A stretch of DNA of 30,125 nt from a virus. The stretch covers positions 1 through 30,125 of the IMG/VR virus record IMGVR_UViG_3300023115_000075. One strand, written 5' to 3'. The notes under the pieces are model-generated. The model was not told where the DNA came from. It searched no databases and worked only from the letters and a program-made list of their open reading frames with translations. Positions 7,882 to 15,142 of the stretch are shown in pieces; position 1 is the first letter of the stretch; the number at the start of each line of letters is the position of its first letter. Position numbers and translations under genes: made by a program.

Positions 7882-8933
7882 CGTGTCACTACCTGTTTGG
7901 TTGGAATTATTTCATTTGTATTTTGTGTTCTAGGCAATACAAATCCTGTTTGTTGTACAGTGTTTAGTTCAACTAAATTTGGAGACGTAGTAGTTGTTTT
8001 CAAATTTTGTAAATTTTGTAATGTAATTATACCTGTTAAAATAGTATTCAAATCTACTTCGTTATTTCTAATATCATTAAATACTGTGCTAACACCATTT
8101 ATAAGTCCACCAATTGTAAACAGATCTCCTATTACTCCGTTTGTGTTTAATACACCAACAGATAAATCGTAATGCGAAGGATCTGCAAAACCAGCCGGCT
8201 CGTCTACACCTGTTCTTCCTCTGCCATACAAAACATTCTCGTAACTCAAACGCATATTGTTTTTTGTAAAACTGTTTTCAGCTTGATTCAATGAATCGTG
8301 ATTCCAATTAGTAATCATAGGATTTACTAAAGTAAAACTAGTAAATTCAGGTCTAGCATCATTTGAATACAAATGGTTTACTGTAATGCTGTTAAAAAAT
8401 GGAACATTGGTTTTTCTGTTATTGTCTAAACCATATCTATAACTGTTTACATCTTCACCTTTGTACATATTATTAATATAAGATCTAGGCACAGATGTAT
8501 CAGGCTGTCCACTACTGTTCTTTTGTGCGTAATTTGGATCTTGTGAATAGTATCTAAAATATGCTTCCCAAAGTAGTGTTGTTAATCCTGCCATATCATC
8601 ATGGAATGACATTTGTATTGGTTCATATCTAATTCTAGTTTGTACTAGTTTTTTTCTATTGTACTGATTCTTTTCTTCAACTTCTGCGTTGAATCTTGGC
8701 ATATCAACACTATCAACTAGTAAATTAAATTCACGTTTGTTTAGTAAATTTTGTACTGTTATTCCTAGTGAAGCAAGTGCTTTTTGATTAACATCAAACA
8801 CTACATGATATAAAAATTTGGTTTTTGGAGCCAAACGCATATTATTGCGGATGTATAATGCATCAGCATGTGCGAAGTCTGCCAGTGTACCGGCTCTACT
8901 GTTATTATCGAAAAATCCACTAAACTTTGACAT
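7878..8933 (-). CDS. Baseplate tail-tube cap/initiator-like protein (gp48 or gp54 class)
   Basis: 351 aa. T4 gp54 and gp48 are tail-tube-fold proteins that sit on the baseplate hub and start tube polymerisation. The region of about residues 40-130 contains strands typical of that fold: FLYHVVFDV, LLVDSVDMPRF, then QYNRKKLVQTRIRYEPIQMSFHDD. The last mirrors the gp19 pattern of 'YN-K ... T-TLRDD'. The later segment (RPEFTSFTLVNPMITNWNHDSL) fits the second half of the domain. I cannot separate gp48 from gp54 without alignment. The gene begins a coupled operon with the 124-aa protein and gp4. A GATAAATA promoter lies only 5 nt from the ATG, and a bidirectional-looking terminator separates it from gp19. 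Confidence 0.6.
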   Translation of the reverse strand: MSKFSGFFDNNSRAGTLADFAHADALYIRNNMRLAPKTKFLYHVVFDVNQKALASLGITVQNLLNKREFNLLVDSVDMPRFNAEVEEKNQYNRKKLVQTRIRYEPIQMSFHDDMAGLTTLLWEAYFRYYSQDPNYAQKNSSGQPDTSVPRSYINNMYKGEDVNSYRYGLDNNRKTNVPFFNSITVNHLYSNDARPEFTSFTLVNPMITNWNHDSLNQAENSFTKNNMRLSYENVLYGRGRTGVDEPAGFADPSHYDLSVGVLNTNGVIGDLFTIGGLINGVSTVFNDIRNNEVDLNTILTGIITLQNLQNLKTTTTSPNLVELNTVQQTGFVLPRTQNTNEIIPTKQVVTR

Positions 8934-8937
8934 ATAG

Positions 8938-8945
8938 TATTTATC
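8938..8945 (-). promoter_or_regulatory. Late promoter GATAAATA, leaderless arrangement
   Basis: Minus-strand GATAAATACTATATG. Four bases separate the octamer from the ATG of the 351-aa gene. With T4 spacing the transcript would begin at or inside the start codon. Confidence 0.7.
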
Positions 8946-8974
8946 TCTAGGTATTAAGTGCGTATATAAACAAA

Positions 8975-8995
8975 AAAGGAGCCTGAGGCTCCTTT
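8975..8995 (-). terminator. Intrinsic terminator after gp19
   Basis: Perfect 9-bp stem AAAGGAGCC (8975-8983) and GGCTCCTTT (8987-8995), loop TGA. On the minus strand it is followed by a T-rich tract TTTTTTGTTT. It lies in the 87-nt gap between gp19 and the next gene. Confidence 0.9.
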
Positions 8996-9020
8996 ATGTT
9001 AATGGCAATCTTAGTTATTA

Positions 9021-9650
9021 TTAACCAGTTGCTGTTGTACCTGCGTTGCTGGTTGAACGTTTTTGTTTTACGCCGTTGATGCCTACACCAACACCTAACT
9101 GTACAGCGTTATCATACTGCATTGTTAGCGATACTGTTGCAGCATCGTTGTTTGCATACGCTAGTGCGCCATATTCTACGTTTGTTAGCATACAACCGTA
9201 TAGTTCCCAAGTTTCTAATACACCTGGTGTGTTTGTACCGTTACCACCGTCTAGTATTTCAATACGTTCTACGAACTTGTAATCAATACCAGATGCAGCA
9301 CTTGCTTGCTCAAAGAAGTCGAATTGCTTCTGTAGCTGTTCACCAACCATTTTTTGTACACTACCGTTTACATCATCACGTAATGTAAGTGTTACAGTGT
9401 TCCAAGTGTGTTTACCTGCTAGGTATACTTTTGAGTTATATACTGGTAATTCAATTGGATCAAAAGACACTGTTGGTCTTGCTGCATCAATAACCTGCTT
9501 TGTTAGTTCTTGTGTTTCTTTTGACACACCAAAGTTTTCTAGTGTTACACGGAAACGATATTGTAGTTTCGGCATTAGCAAACCTTGTGAGCTTGAGCTG
9601 CTATCGTTTGCTAATGGAACTGTTAAATTTAGTAGAGTTGAGATTGCCAT
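9021..9650 (-). CDS. gp19: Tail tube protein, T4 gp19-like
   Basis: 209 aa against 163 in T4. The protein polymerises into the inner tail tube inside the sheath. Typical features are the N-terminal KLQYRFRVTLENFG strand, ARPTVSFDPIELPVYNSKVY, then HTWNTVTLTLRDDVNGSV, a helix KQFDFFEQ, and LETWELYGCMLTNVEYGALAYANNDAA, a series diagnostic of T4-type tube proteins. The Gly-rich, basic C-terminus (VGVGINGVKQKRS) is a short extension. The start is supported by AAGGAG about 9 nt before the ATG. A GATAAATA promoter lies upstream and a strong terminator downstream, so it is probably a single-gene, highly expressed late unit. Confidence 0.95.
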   Translation of the reverse strand: MAISTLLNLTVPLANDSSSSSQGLLMPKLQYRFRVTLENFGVSKETQELTKQVIDAARPTVSFDPIELPVYNSKVYLAGKHTWNTVTLTLRDDVNGSVQKMVGEQLQKQFDFFEQASAASGIDYKFVERIEILDGGNGTNTPGVLETWELYGCMLTNVEYGALAYANNDAATVSLTMQYDNAVQLGVGVGINGVKQKRSTSNAGTTATG

Positions 9651-9676
9651 CTATTTGTTTCTCCTTAATACACAAG

Positions 9677-9684
9677 TATTTATC
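9677..9684 (-). promoter_or_regulatory. Late promoter GATAAATA before gp19
   Basis: Minus-strand AGATAAATACTTGTG. It is followed 14 nt later by AAGGAG and then the gp19 ATG. This is the classic spacing with a short leader carrying a Shine-Dalgarno site. Confidence 0.75.
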
Positions 9685-9690
9685 TAATTA

Positions 9691-9710
9691 GGGCCGACTT
9701 TTGTCGACCC
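9691..9710 (-). terminator. Hairpin after gp18
   Basis: Stem GGGTCGAC / GTCGGCCC on the minus strand (8 pairs including one G-U), loop AAAA. It lies a few bases past the gp18 stop and just before the gp19 promoter. No T tract follows, so it may attenuate or protect the 3' end rather than fully terminate. Confidence 0.55.
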
Positions 9711-9716
9711 CAATTT

Positions 9717-12700
9717 TTATAGACCTGCTATCTCTCCTGTGTTTTTCAAGCGTAGCGGAATGTAAATAAATTCTACTGCTTTTACTGGTTCAATTGCAAT
9801 ATCTACATACAACTCATTTCTATCAATTCTAGCTGGTGTGTTGTTTGTTTCATCACATACAACTAGGAAGTCATAAAGTGCTCTTAGTCCAACTAGTTCA
9901 ACCATCAAGCTCTCAACTTGCTGTTTGATTTCATCACGTGTGATTTTATCATTTGGTTCAAACAAGTATGGTTTTGCTAGGCTGTTTAGCTGGCTGCGTA
10001 GATACACAACTAGTCTTGCTACGTTTACTCTGTCTAGCGCACTTGCATTTCTTGCACGAGTCTTTTGACCAAACACTGTTATACCTGCTCCTGTTAGGAA
10101 TGTGATTGGGTTAACATTGTTTGCATATAGTGTGTCTCTTTGACCTTCATTAAGTGCAATGCTTGTAAATTCGCCTTCACTGTTGATATAACCTGTTGCT
10201 GTAGCGTTGGTTACGCCACCACGTCTTGTACCTGCTGGTGCAAACCATGGATATGCAACTTGGTCATTTAGTGCAATAGTACGTAGTACCATGTGGCTTG
10301 GTGGAACAACAATGTTGTTTCCTGCATTATCACTTGTGAAACCACTTGGATAGTAAACGCCCAAGTATTCGTCACTTGTAACCAATCCATCGTCGTTGTC
10401 TTCAACTGCAAGTTCTTGGTTAGTTGTGTAGTTCAGCAATGATGTTGCATCACTTGGTAGTCTAAATGGTGTATCACCTACAACAAATGCTGTTAAGCCT
10501 CTGTCATAGTTTAGTGTTACCATTTCACCAATTAGTTCTGGATAACCTGGAGTTGCAATCAAGTTAAACAATCTTGTTTCGTTGTCACGAATATCTTCGT
10601 TACTGTTCATCAATGATTGTAGTGCTTGTACAACAACTTTACGCTGTGCTTTACGTCCAAAGCTACCCGAGCCATCTGCTTCGTTAGCTGATTCAGTTAC
10701 CCAACGGTGTGGATAGTAACTTGACATACTTGCATCGCCCATACGTGGGTTATCACCATTTACATCAATATAGTTACGTTCAAAACGTTTTACGTTAAAT
10801 CCGCTTCTACGTAGGTTCCATAGTAGCATACCTTTTGGATATAGTGCTGGATCTGGTGCATCTGGATCTAGATAATTGCTTACTAGTAGATCTGTAATAT
10901 CACCTGCTTCGTCGCTGTTAGCACCGCTTGTGTTATAACGTGCATCTGCAAACAACATACCATTTTCAGTTGTTTGATCTGTAGTATCAACTTCTACCCA
11001 AGGATTGCTTCCTGCTGCTGCTAGGATTGCATTGTATACATATACACGAGGATAGTTTTCTAAATCAGCTGTGCTAATCCAAATATCACCTGTTACAAGC
11101 GGCGAAGTATCTGATTGTTCAGTAGGCTCACTTGCACTTACAATAGGACCTGCTGGGTCTGTACCGTTTGCATAGTATGGTGCAGTTGCATCTTGATATC
11201 CAACCCATGTTGTGCCGTTGTGTACCATAATATCAACTTCGTCAATGATACTGCTGTACCATAGTGCTCCGTTAGCTGCAATAGCAGTAGGTGCATCATC
11301 GCTTGCTGTGTAAACCAATGGCTTCCAGTTTGAAATTCTGTACTGGTCTCCACCTTCTGCATAGAAGTTTGCAGTTGGTGTACCACCACTTGCTGTTATA
11401 CCAATAGCGTTTAGCAATCCACCTGCATCTACAACAACAATATCACCGCCAATTCTGTGTGATATTTTTACTCTGTTGCCGCTGTCAACACTTGCTACAA
11501 CATTTGTAAGTCCTGCTGCGTTAATTGCATTTGCAATCACGTCTGCATCTGTTGCTGCGCCTGTTGCTACAACACTTATTGTTACTGCTGAAGTTAAGTT
11601 TGCATTGCCTTTTAGTGTTTCTTGTACAAACAATGTGTATGTACCTCCTGCAACAGTACCTGCTTCAACTTTAGCACTGGTTACATCTGTTGCACCTGTT
11701 AATGCTCTTGAATACAGTTGGAAATCTGCTACCGGATAATCTGAAATGTTGTCTAGATTTGTTTCAACATATACAGCACCTTGTGCTAGGTTTGCACCGC
11801 CACCTGATGCATCAAGTGCTGCAAGAGCTGCTTGATTATCAGATGCTAGTGGAGCATCGTAGCTATCCCATGTTTCTGTAGTTGCATTCCATGCTTTAAC
11901 TCTCCAACGTGCGCCTGCATTTGGTTCAGTTGTTTTAACCCACATACTACCAGTTGGTCTGCCGTTGATTGTACCTGTGTTATCTGCTCTTTTGAAACTC
12001 GGTACTTGTGTGTGCTTGTCTATTGTTAAATCTGGTGCCATGTATGTACCAGCTGCAATACCTGCCCACTGTAGTGGTGTACCTGTTCCGTCAGCTAGTG
12101 TAAAGTCATCGTGTAAACCATCTGAGTAAAGATGAACTACACCTGCTTCTAATGTTGCGTAAATACCGCTTGGGTTAGCTGCTGTGTTAATATCAGTAAC
12201 CATATCTGCTAGACTATCGTTAGCACCTGTTAATGTAACTGTAATATTTGCACTATCTGTTAGTCCAATTTCAAACTGTTGGTTTTGTGCTAGTCCAACA
12301 CCGTTTGCAGTTGAAGATACCATTGGCCAGCTTAGTTTCCATTCTTCGCTACCAACTTGTACCCAAGTACCAGATGCAATACCTGCTGCGCTGTTTCCGC
12401 TTGATTTATACCATAGTCTAATTACGTTGCTTACTGCAACCATAGCGTATTCACCAATTGCTCCAACACTACCTTTAGGTGCATATGGCGAAGAACCTGA
12501 AGTTTGTGTTGAGTCAGTAATAACAATAGGAGATTTGTTTGTGAATGTTTGTCCGCCTGTTGTGCTTATTGCTGCACTATTCCACTCAAAAATACCCCAT
12601 GTAGTTGATTGAGTGTCTAACCAGTAAGTACCGTTTGCTGGATTGTCTGCTGTTGCTGTAGCACTTGCATTGATAGCATTTAGGTCAATATCAGCACGTA

Positions 12701-13028
12701 CAACAAACGCTCTATTGCTAACACCTAAATATGAATATGCCGCTTGTAATCCATATTCGTTTTGCTCGCCGCCGTTGATCGGATTGTTGTTAGCGTCAGT
12801 CTTAAATTCTGGATCGCCAAATGTTTCAACAAGATCACGCTGCGATGTGAGCAAGTATACTTTACCAGCATTTGCTGCTAGTGTGCCTGGTGCAATGCCT
12901 GTTCCTGCACCGTTAGTTTTATTTTCCGCTGTTGCGACAAATATAATTGGTGTTGTTCCTGGTTCAGCTGGAGTGTAGAAACTCTCGTCAATTACCGAAA
13001 CCTGGACGCCTGGTGATACTAATGCCAT
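9717..13028 (-). CDS. gp18: Contractile tail sheath protein, T4 gp18-like, with large central insertion
   Basis: 1103 aa against 659 in T4. It polymerises around the gp19 tube and contracts during infection. The N-terminus (MALVSPGVQVSVIDESFYTP, then an acidic 'DLVETFGDPEF' and 'YGLQAAYSYLGVSNRAFVVRA') and the C-terminal ~370 residues (from about 'NLRRSGFNVKRFE' through 'GAGITVFGQKTRARNASAL', 'ARLVVYLRSQLN' and a final 'VEFIYIPLRL') are clear sheath sequence. Between about residues 120 and 730 lie extra beta-rich, Thr/Ala/Gly-rich domains, including two copies of a 'GxxW...YNGTxW' type strand motif. These probably decorate the sheath surface. The start has GGAG 8-12 nt upstream. A GCTAAATA promoter variant precedes it and a hairpin follows. 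Confidence 0.95.
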   Translation of the reverse strand: MALVSPGVQVSVIDESFYTPAEPGTTPIIFVATAENKTNGAGTGIAPGTLAANAGKVYLLTSQRDLVETFGDPEFKTDANNNPINGGEQNEYGLQAAYSYLGVSNRAFVVRADIDLNAINASATATADNPANGTYWLDTQSTTWGIFEWNSAAISTTGGQTFTNKSPIVITDSTQTSGSSPYAPKGSVGAIGEYAMVAVSNVIRLWYKSSGNSAAGIASGTWVQVGSEEWKLSWPMVSSTANGVGLAQNQQFEIGLTDSANITVTLTGANDSLADMVTDINTAANPSGIYATLEAGVVHLYSDGLHDDFTLADGTGTPLQWAGIAAGTYMAPDLTIDKHTQVPSFKRADNTGTINGRPTGSMWVKTTEPNAGARWRVKAWNATTETWDSYDAPLASDNQAALAALDASGGGANLAQGAVYVETNLDNISDYPVADFQLYSRALTGATDVTSAKVEAGTVAGGTYTLFVQETLKGNANLTSAVTISVVATGAATDADVIANAINAAGLTNVVASVDSGNRVKISHRIGGDIVVVDAGGLLNAIGITASGGTPTANFYAEGGDQYRISNWKPLVYTASDDAPTAIAANGALWYSSIIDEVDIMVHNGTTWVGYQDATAPYYANGTDPAGPIVSASEPTEQSDTSPLVTGDIWISTADLENYPRVYVYNAILAAAGSNPWVEVDTTDQTTENGMLFADARYNTSGANSDEAGDITDLLVSNYLDPDAPDPALYPKGMLLWNLRRSGFNVKRFERNYIDVNGDNPRMGDASMSSYYPHRWVTESANEADGSGSFGRKAQRKVVVQALQSLMNSNEDIRDNETRLFNLIATPGYPELIGEMVTLNYDRGLTAFVVGDTPFRLPSDATSLLNYTTNQELAVEDNDDGLVTSDEYLGVYYPSGFTSDNAGNNIVVPPSHMVLRTIALNDQVAYPWFAPAGTRRGGVTNATATGYINSEGEFTSIALNEGQRDTLYANNVNPITFLTGAGITVFGQKTRARNASALDRVNVARLVVYLRSQLNSLAKPYLFEPNDKITRDEIKQQVESLMVELVGLRALYDFLVVCDETNNTPARIDRNELYVDIAIEPVKAVEFIYIPLRLKNTGEIAGL

Positions 13029-13063
13029 TTTAATTTTCTCCTATGGATCATCTGTTATAGTAT

Positions 13064-13071
13064 TATTTAGC
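13064..13071 (-). promoter_or_regulatory. Variant late promoter GCTAAATA before gp18
   Basis: Minus-strand GCTAAATAATACTATAACAGATGATCC, 7 of 8 matches to GATAAATA. The next ~20 bases parallel those before the 186-aa gene (TAAATAATACTATAA then CAG and GATCC). It lies about 35 nt before the ATG, with AGGAG between. Confidence 0.6.
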
Positions 13072-13081
13072 TGATCTTAGG

Positions 13082-13103
13082 AAAAAATACGGTTTTAAGC
13101 CGT
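13082..13103 (-). terminator. Weak hairpin and T run after the nucleotide kinase
   Basis: Minus-strand ACGG (part of the stop-codon region) and CCGT with a 7-nt loop, followed by ATTTTTT. The stem is only 4 bp, so this is a weak intrinsic terminator overlapping the kinase stop codon. Confidence 0.45.
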
Positions 13104-13618
13104 TATGTGCGTGTTTTACTGTGTAAATAGCTCATTAAATCTTTGATCCAAAATTCTAAATCATTTAATGTGCCATTGTTATCAATATGATAATCTGCCA
13201 TCCAAGGCTTCAAACTCATTGACTCTTCTGATTCAGGAGGCAAATAATCACTACGGTCTACCCAAATTGCATAATCAAAAACACCGGTATTACGCATAGC
13301 AAAATATTCTCTTTTGTTACGTAAGCCACAATAGATATCATGCTCTTGAAATATAGCTCTACCTAGTTTTGCAGCATCTGGTTGATTGTAATCGCAAATA
13401 GCATTATACCATTCTGCTCGATGATTGTGTCTATCAGCGTAACATTCTTCTTCATCGTTGTAATTGTATTTCTTTTTTAACATATCATAGATAAACAGTT
13501 TGGAGCAGAACTTGCTGCTGCTTTCAAAACTATATCCATATTTGTCTCTAAGTATTTCGCAGACAGTATCTTTACCGTGCCTGCCATGACCGATTACCAA
13601 CAGTTTCTTTTTATGCAT
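13103..13618 (-). CDS. P-loop nucleotide kinase, deoxynucleoside monophosphate kinase-like
   Basis: 171 aa. The N-terminus is a P-loop, KKLLVIGHGRHGKDTVCEIL (GxxxxGKDT, residues 10-18). The Asp after Lys is typical of phage dNMP kinases such as T4 gp1. Predicted role: phosphorylating dNMPs to dNDPs for phage DNA synthesis. A later AIWVDRSDYLP and DYHIDNNGTLNDLEFWI resemble the C-terminal core and LID-region elements of that family. It is shorter than T4 gp1 (241 aa). This is a metabolic gene inside the structural block. It has its own TTGACA-type promoter and no Shine-Dalgarno, with the predicted transcript start at the ATG. Substrate specificity cannot be read from sequence. Confidence 0.75.
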   Translation of the reverse strand: MHKKKLLVIGHGRHGKDTVCEILRDKYGYSFESSSKFCSKLFIYDMLKKKYNYNDEEECYADRHNHRAEWYNAICDYNQPDAAKLGRAIFQEHDIYCGLRNKREYFAMRNTGVFDYAIWVDRSDYLPPESEESMSLKPWMADYHIDNNGTLNDLEFWIKDLMSYLHSKTRT

Positions 13619-13624
13619 AAGTGT

Positions 13625-13653
13625 ATACTATAATAAAATACACAAGTTGTCAA
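13625..13653 (-). promoter_or_regulatory. Sigma70-like promoter for the nucleotide kinase
   Basis: Minus-strand TTGACA (13648-13653), overlapping the TGA stop of the SGNH-like gene. It is followed by TAGTAT at 17 nt (13625-13630) or TATAGT at 15 nt (13627-13632). The -10 choice is ambiguous. Either puts the start within about two bases of the ATG. Confidence 0.5.
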
Positions 13654-14333
13654 CCATTTATAAATTCTACAACTTTTTGTTTTGTATGTTTTGCAAATTC
13701 TTCTGTGGATTTTCTGTTTGGATGATTTCCACAAAACAAATTATCTTGTTCCATTTGTTTCCAGTATGGCCATTGATTATAAACATAATCTACTACTTGT
13801 ACCGATGGTTTTATTTCTGTATATTCTAAAATCATATTGTTAGCAACTTCTACACCCCAACCATGTTGTACACTATTGCACATAAATTTTTGCCAACTTT
13901 GTTCTAACATAAAAATGTTGTTAAAATTTAATGTTTCTTTGAAAACATCACTGTGTGATCCAATTAACCCAATAGGAATATCTAACATTAATATTTCTTT
14001 TAATTCTTTTTCTGCTAAATTGCATCTAAAATCATAAGGATCTTTGCAAGTTAGAAATCTAATACATTGCTTAGTATCGTGATAGGATTGTTTTTTATAT
14101 CTGCTGCCTTGTCTTATGCTTACCAATGGTTCGCAATAAATCCAAATAATTTTATCTATTTTTTTGTTTATTTTTTTGATTCTACGCAAACAACTAATAT
14201 TACTTGATCCACGTAAACTACTGTTTACCAAATCAAGATTCCATTCTTTTAATAAATTTGTATAATTGTTCCAATCACCACCAGGAACGTCATAGCTTAA
14301 CGCTGCCCAACTTGGTCCTGTATAAAGTATCAT
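13650..14333 (-). CDS. SGNH-hydrolase-like or unknown protein
   Basis: 227 aa, soluble, Cys-rich for a phage protein. I do not recognise it with confidence. The start, ILYTGPSWAALSYDVPGGDW, has Ser in a G-x-S block near the N-terminus. 'NSSLRGSSN' follows, then a strand-like IDKIIWIYCEPL, and a late HPNRKSTEEFA block. This order (Ser block, Gly/Asn block, late His) resembles SGNH/GDSL esterases, with S8 and H204 as candidate catalytic residues, but the Asp partner is not at the usual D-x-x-H spacing. If correct, it could deacylate glycans. The ATG overlaps the gp13 stop by one base, so it is co-translated with a neck protein. It is AT-rich with many Lys and Asn residues compared with gp13. 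Confidence 0.55.
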   Translation of the reverse strand: MILYTGPSWAALSYDVPGGDWNNYTNLLKEWNLDLVNSSLRGSSNISCLRRIKKINKKIDKIIWIYCEPLVSIRQGSRYKKQSYHDTKQCIRFLTCKDPYDFRCNLAEKELKEILMLDIPIGLIGSHSDVFKETLNFNNIFMLEQSWQKFMCNSVQHGWGVEVANNMILEYTEIKPSVQVVDYVYNQWPYWKQMEQDNLFCGNHPNRKSTEEFAKHTKQKVVEFING

Positions 14334-15100
14334 TATCCTATAAGGAAACCGTAACCTGTTCCGCCAGCAACAGCCATTGCTAGATCGTTCTCTAGTTTTT
14401 CCATTTCAGCTTGTGCTTCAGCTTTTAGTGTATCACCATTCAATGTAGTACCACCGCCTGGTCCAACAATGGTGCTAAATTTACTACGTGCTTCACCTAA
14501 CATATATTTACAACTTGCAAGTGTATAATCTTTTAGCCATTGCAATGCTTTGTAATCTTCTAGTAATTCCATGTCAGGTCTATAATTGTAGCAAAACAAC
14601 AGTACTTCTTCATCTGCTCTAGGACGTTGTAATATAGTTAATTTTTTGTTTGTTGGGTTCCATTTGAACTCCATAAAACTACCAAACATTCTACCAACTA
14701 ATTCTTGCTGCTGTGCAAAGAAATCATAAGTTGCAAGACCACCAATACCACTGCCTGCCAGCAAATAGGTGTTTGTATATGCTAAATTAAATGGCTCAAA
14801 CAAACTTCCGCCATCTGCGCTGCCACCTAGTCTACTTCCAACGCTTCTACGATATATTTTTCTTACTTCAATAATTTCATGAGGTAATGTGTATACGTTT
14901 TGGTCTTCGCTAAGTTGAATAGTAACATAACTTTCTTCAACACTGTTTTCACTACGTTGTCTATATTTTGTCAACGCTTTTGTTAATGCAGTTTCATAGT
15001 GCATAGGATCTAGTTCAACGTCAACCATGCCACCACCTAAAAAGGTGTGAACATAATCAAATACTTGTTGTTTTTGTGTAGTTAAATTTGCATCTGCCAT
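14333..15100 (-). CDS. gp13: Neck protein, T4 gp13-like
   Basis: 255 aa from the ATG at 15100. A TTG at 15112 would add four residues but would use up the GGAG Shine-Dalgarno, so the ATG is preferred. gp13 and gp14 form the connector between the filled head and the tail. Recognisable blocks include an N-terminal helix with 'VFDYVHTFLGGGMVDVEL', then 'YETALTKALTKYRQRSENS', 'VYTLPHEIIEVRKIYRR', 'FFAQQQELVGRMFG', 'MEFKWNPTNKKLTILQRPR' and a C-terminal helical segment around 'LASCKYMLGEARSKF'. This series is typical of gp13 of cyanophage-type T4-like phages. A GATAAATA promoter lies just upstream, divergent from that of gp14. Confidence 0.88.
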   Translation of the reverse strand: MADANLTTQKQQVFDYVHTFLGGGMVDVELDPMHYETALTKALTKYRQRSENSVEESYVTIQLSEDQNVYTLPHEIIEVRKIYRRSVGSRLGGSADGGSLFEPFNLAYTNTYLLAGSGIGGLATYDFFAQQQELVGRMFGSFMEFKWNPTNKKLTILQRPRADEEVLLFCYNYRPDMELLEDYKALQWLKDYTLASCKYMLGEARSKFSTIVGPGGGTTLNGDTLKAEAQAEMEKLENDLAMAVAGGTGYGFLIG

Positions 15101-15115
15101 TTTGATCTCCAATAG

Positions 15116-15123
15116 TATTTATC
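15116..15123 (-). promoter_or_regulatory. Late promoter GATAAATA driving gp13
   Basis: Minus-strand CGATAAATACTATTGGAGATC. The ATG is about 15 nt downstream, with GGAG in between. It is the left arm of the divergent palindrome. Confidence 0.75.
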
Positions 15124-15129
15124 GCTTAC

Positions 15130-15137
15130 GATAAATA
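15130..15137 (+). promoter_or_regulatory. Late promoter GATAAATA driving the gp14 operon
   Basis: Plus-strand CGATAAATACTTACATG. The last base of the box is 6 nt before the A of the gp14 ATG. With T4 spacing the transcript would start exactly at the start codon. No Shine-Dalgarno is present. Confidence 0.75.
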
Positions 15138-15142
15138 CTTAC

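Larger units (their letters stand above)
15114..15139. repeat. Perfect palindrome carrying two divergent late promoters
   Basis: Arms AGTATTTATCG (15114-15124) and CGATAAATACT (15129-15139) around CTTA. Each arm contains one GATAAATA box, and the two boxes face apart with 6 bp between them. It lies between gp13 (minus) and gp14 (plus). Confidence 0.9.

Noticed and set aside
15100-15112. TTG start for gp13 at 15112
   Set aside because: It would place the GGAG ribosome site inside the coding region. The ATG at 15100 has ideal spacing.
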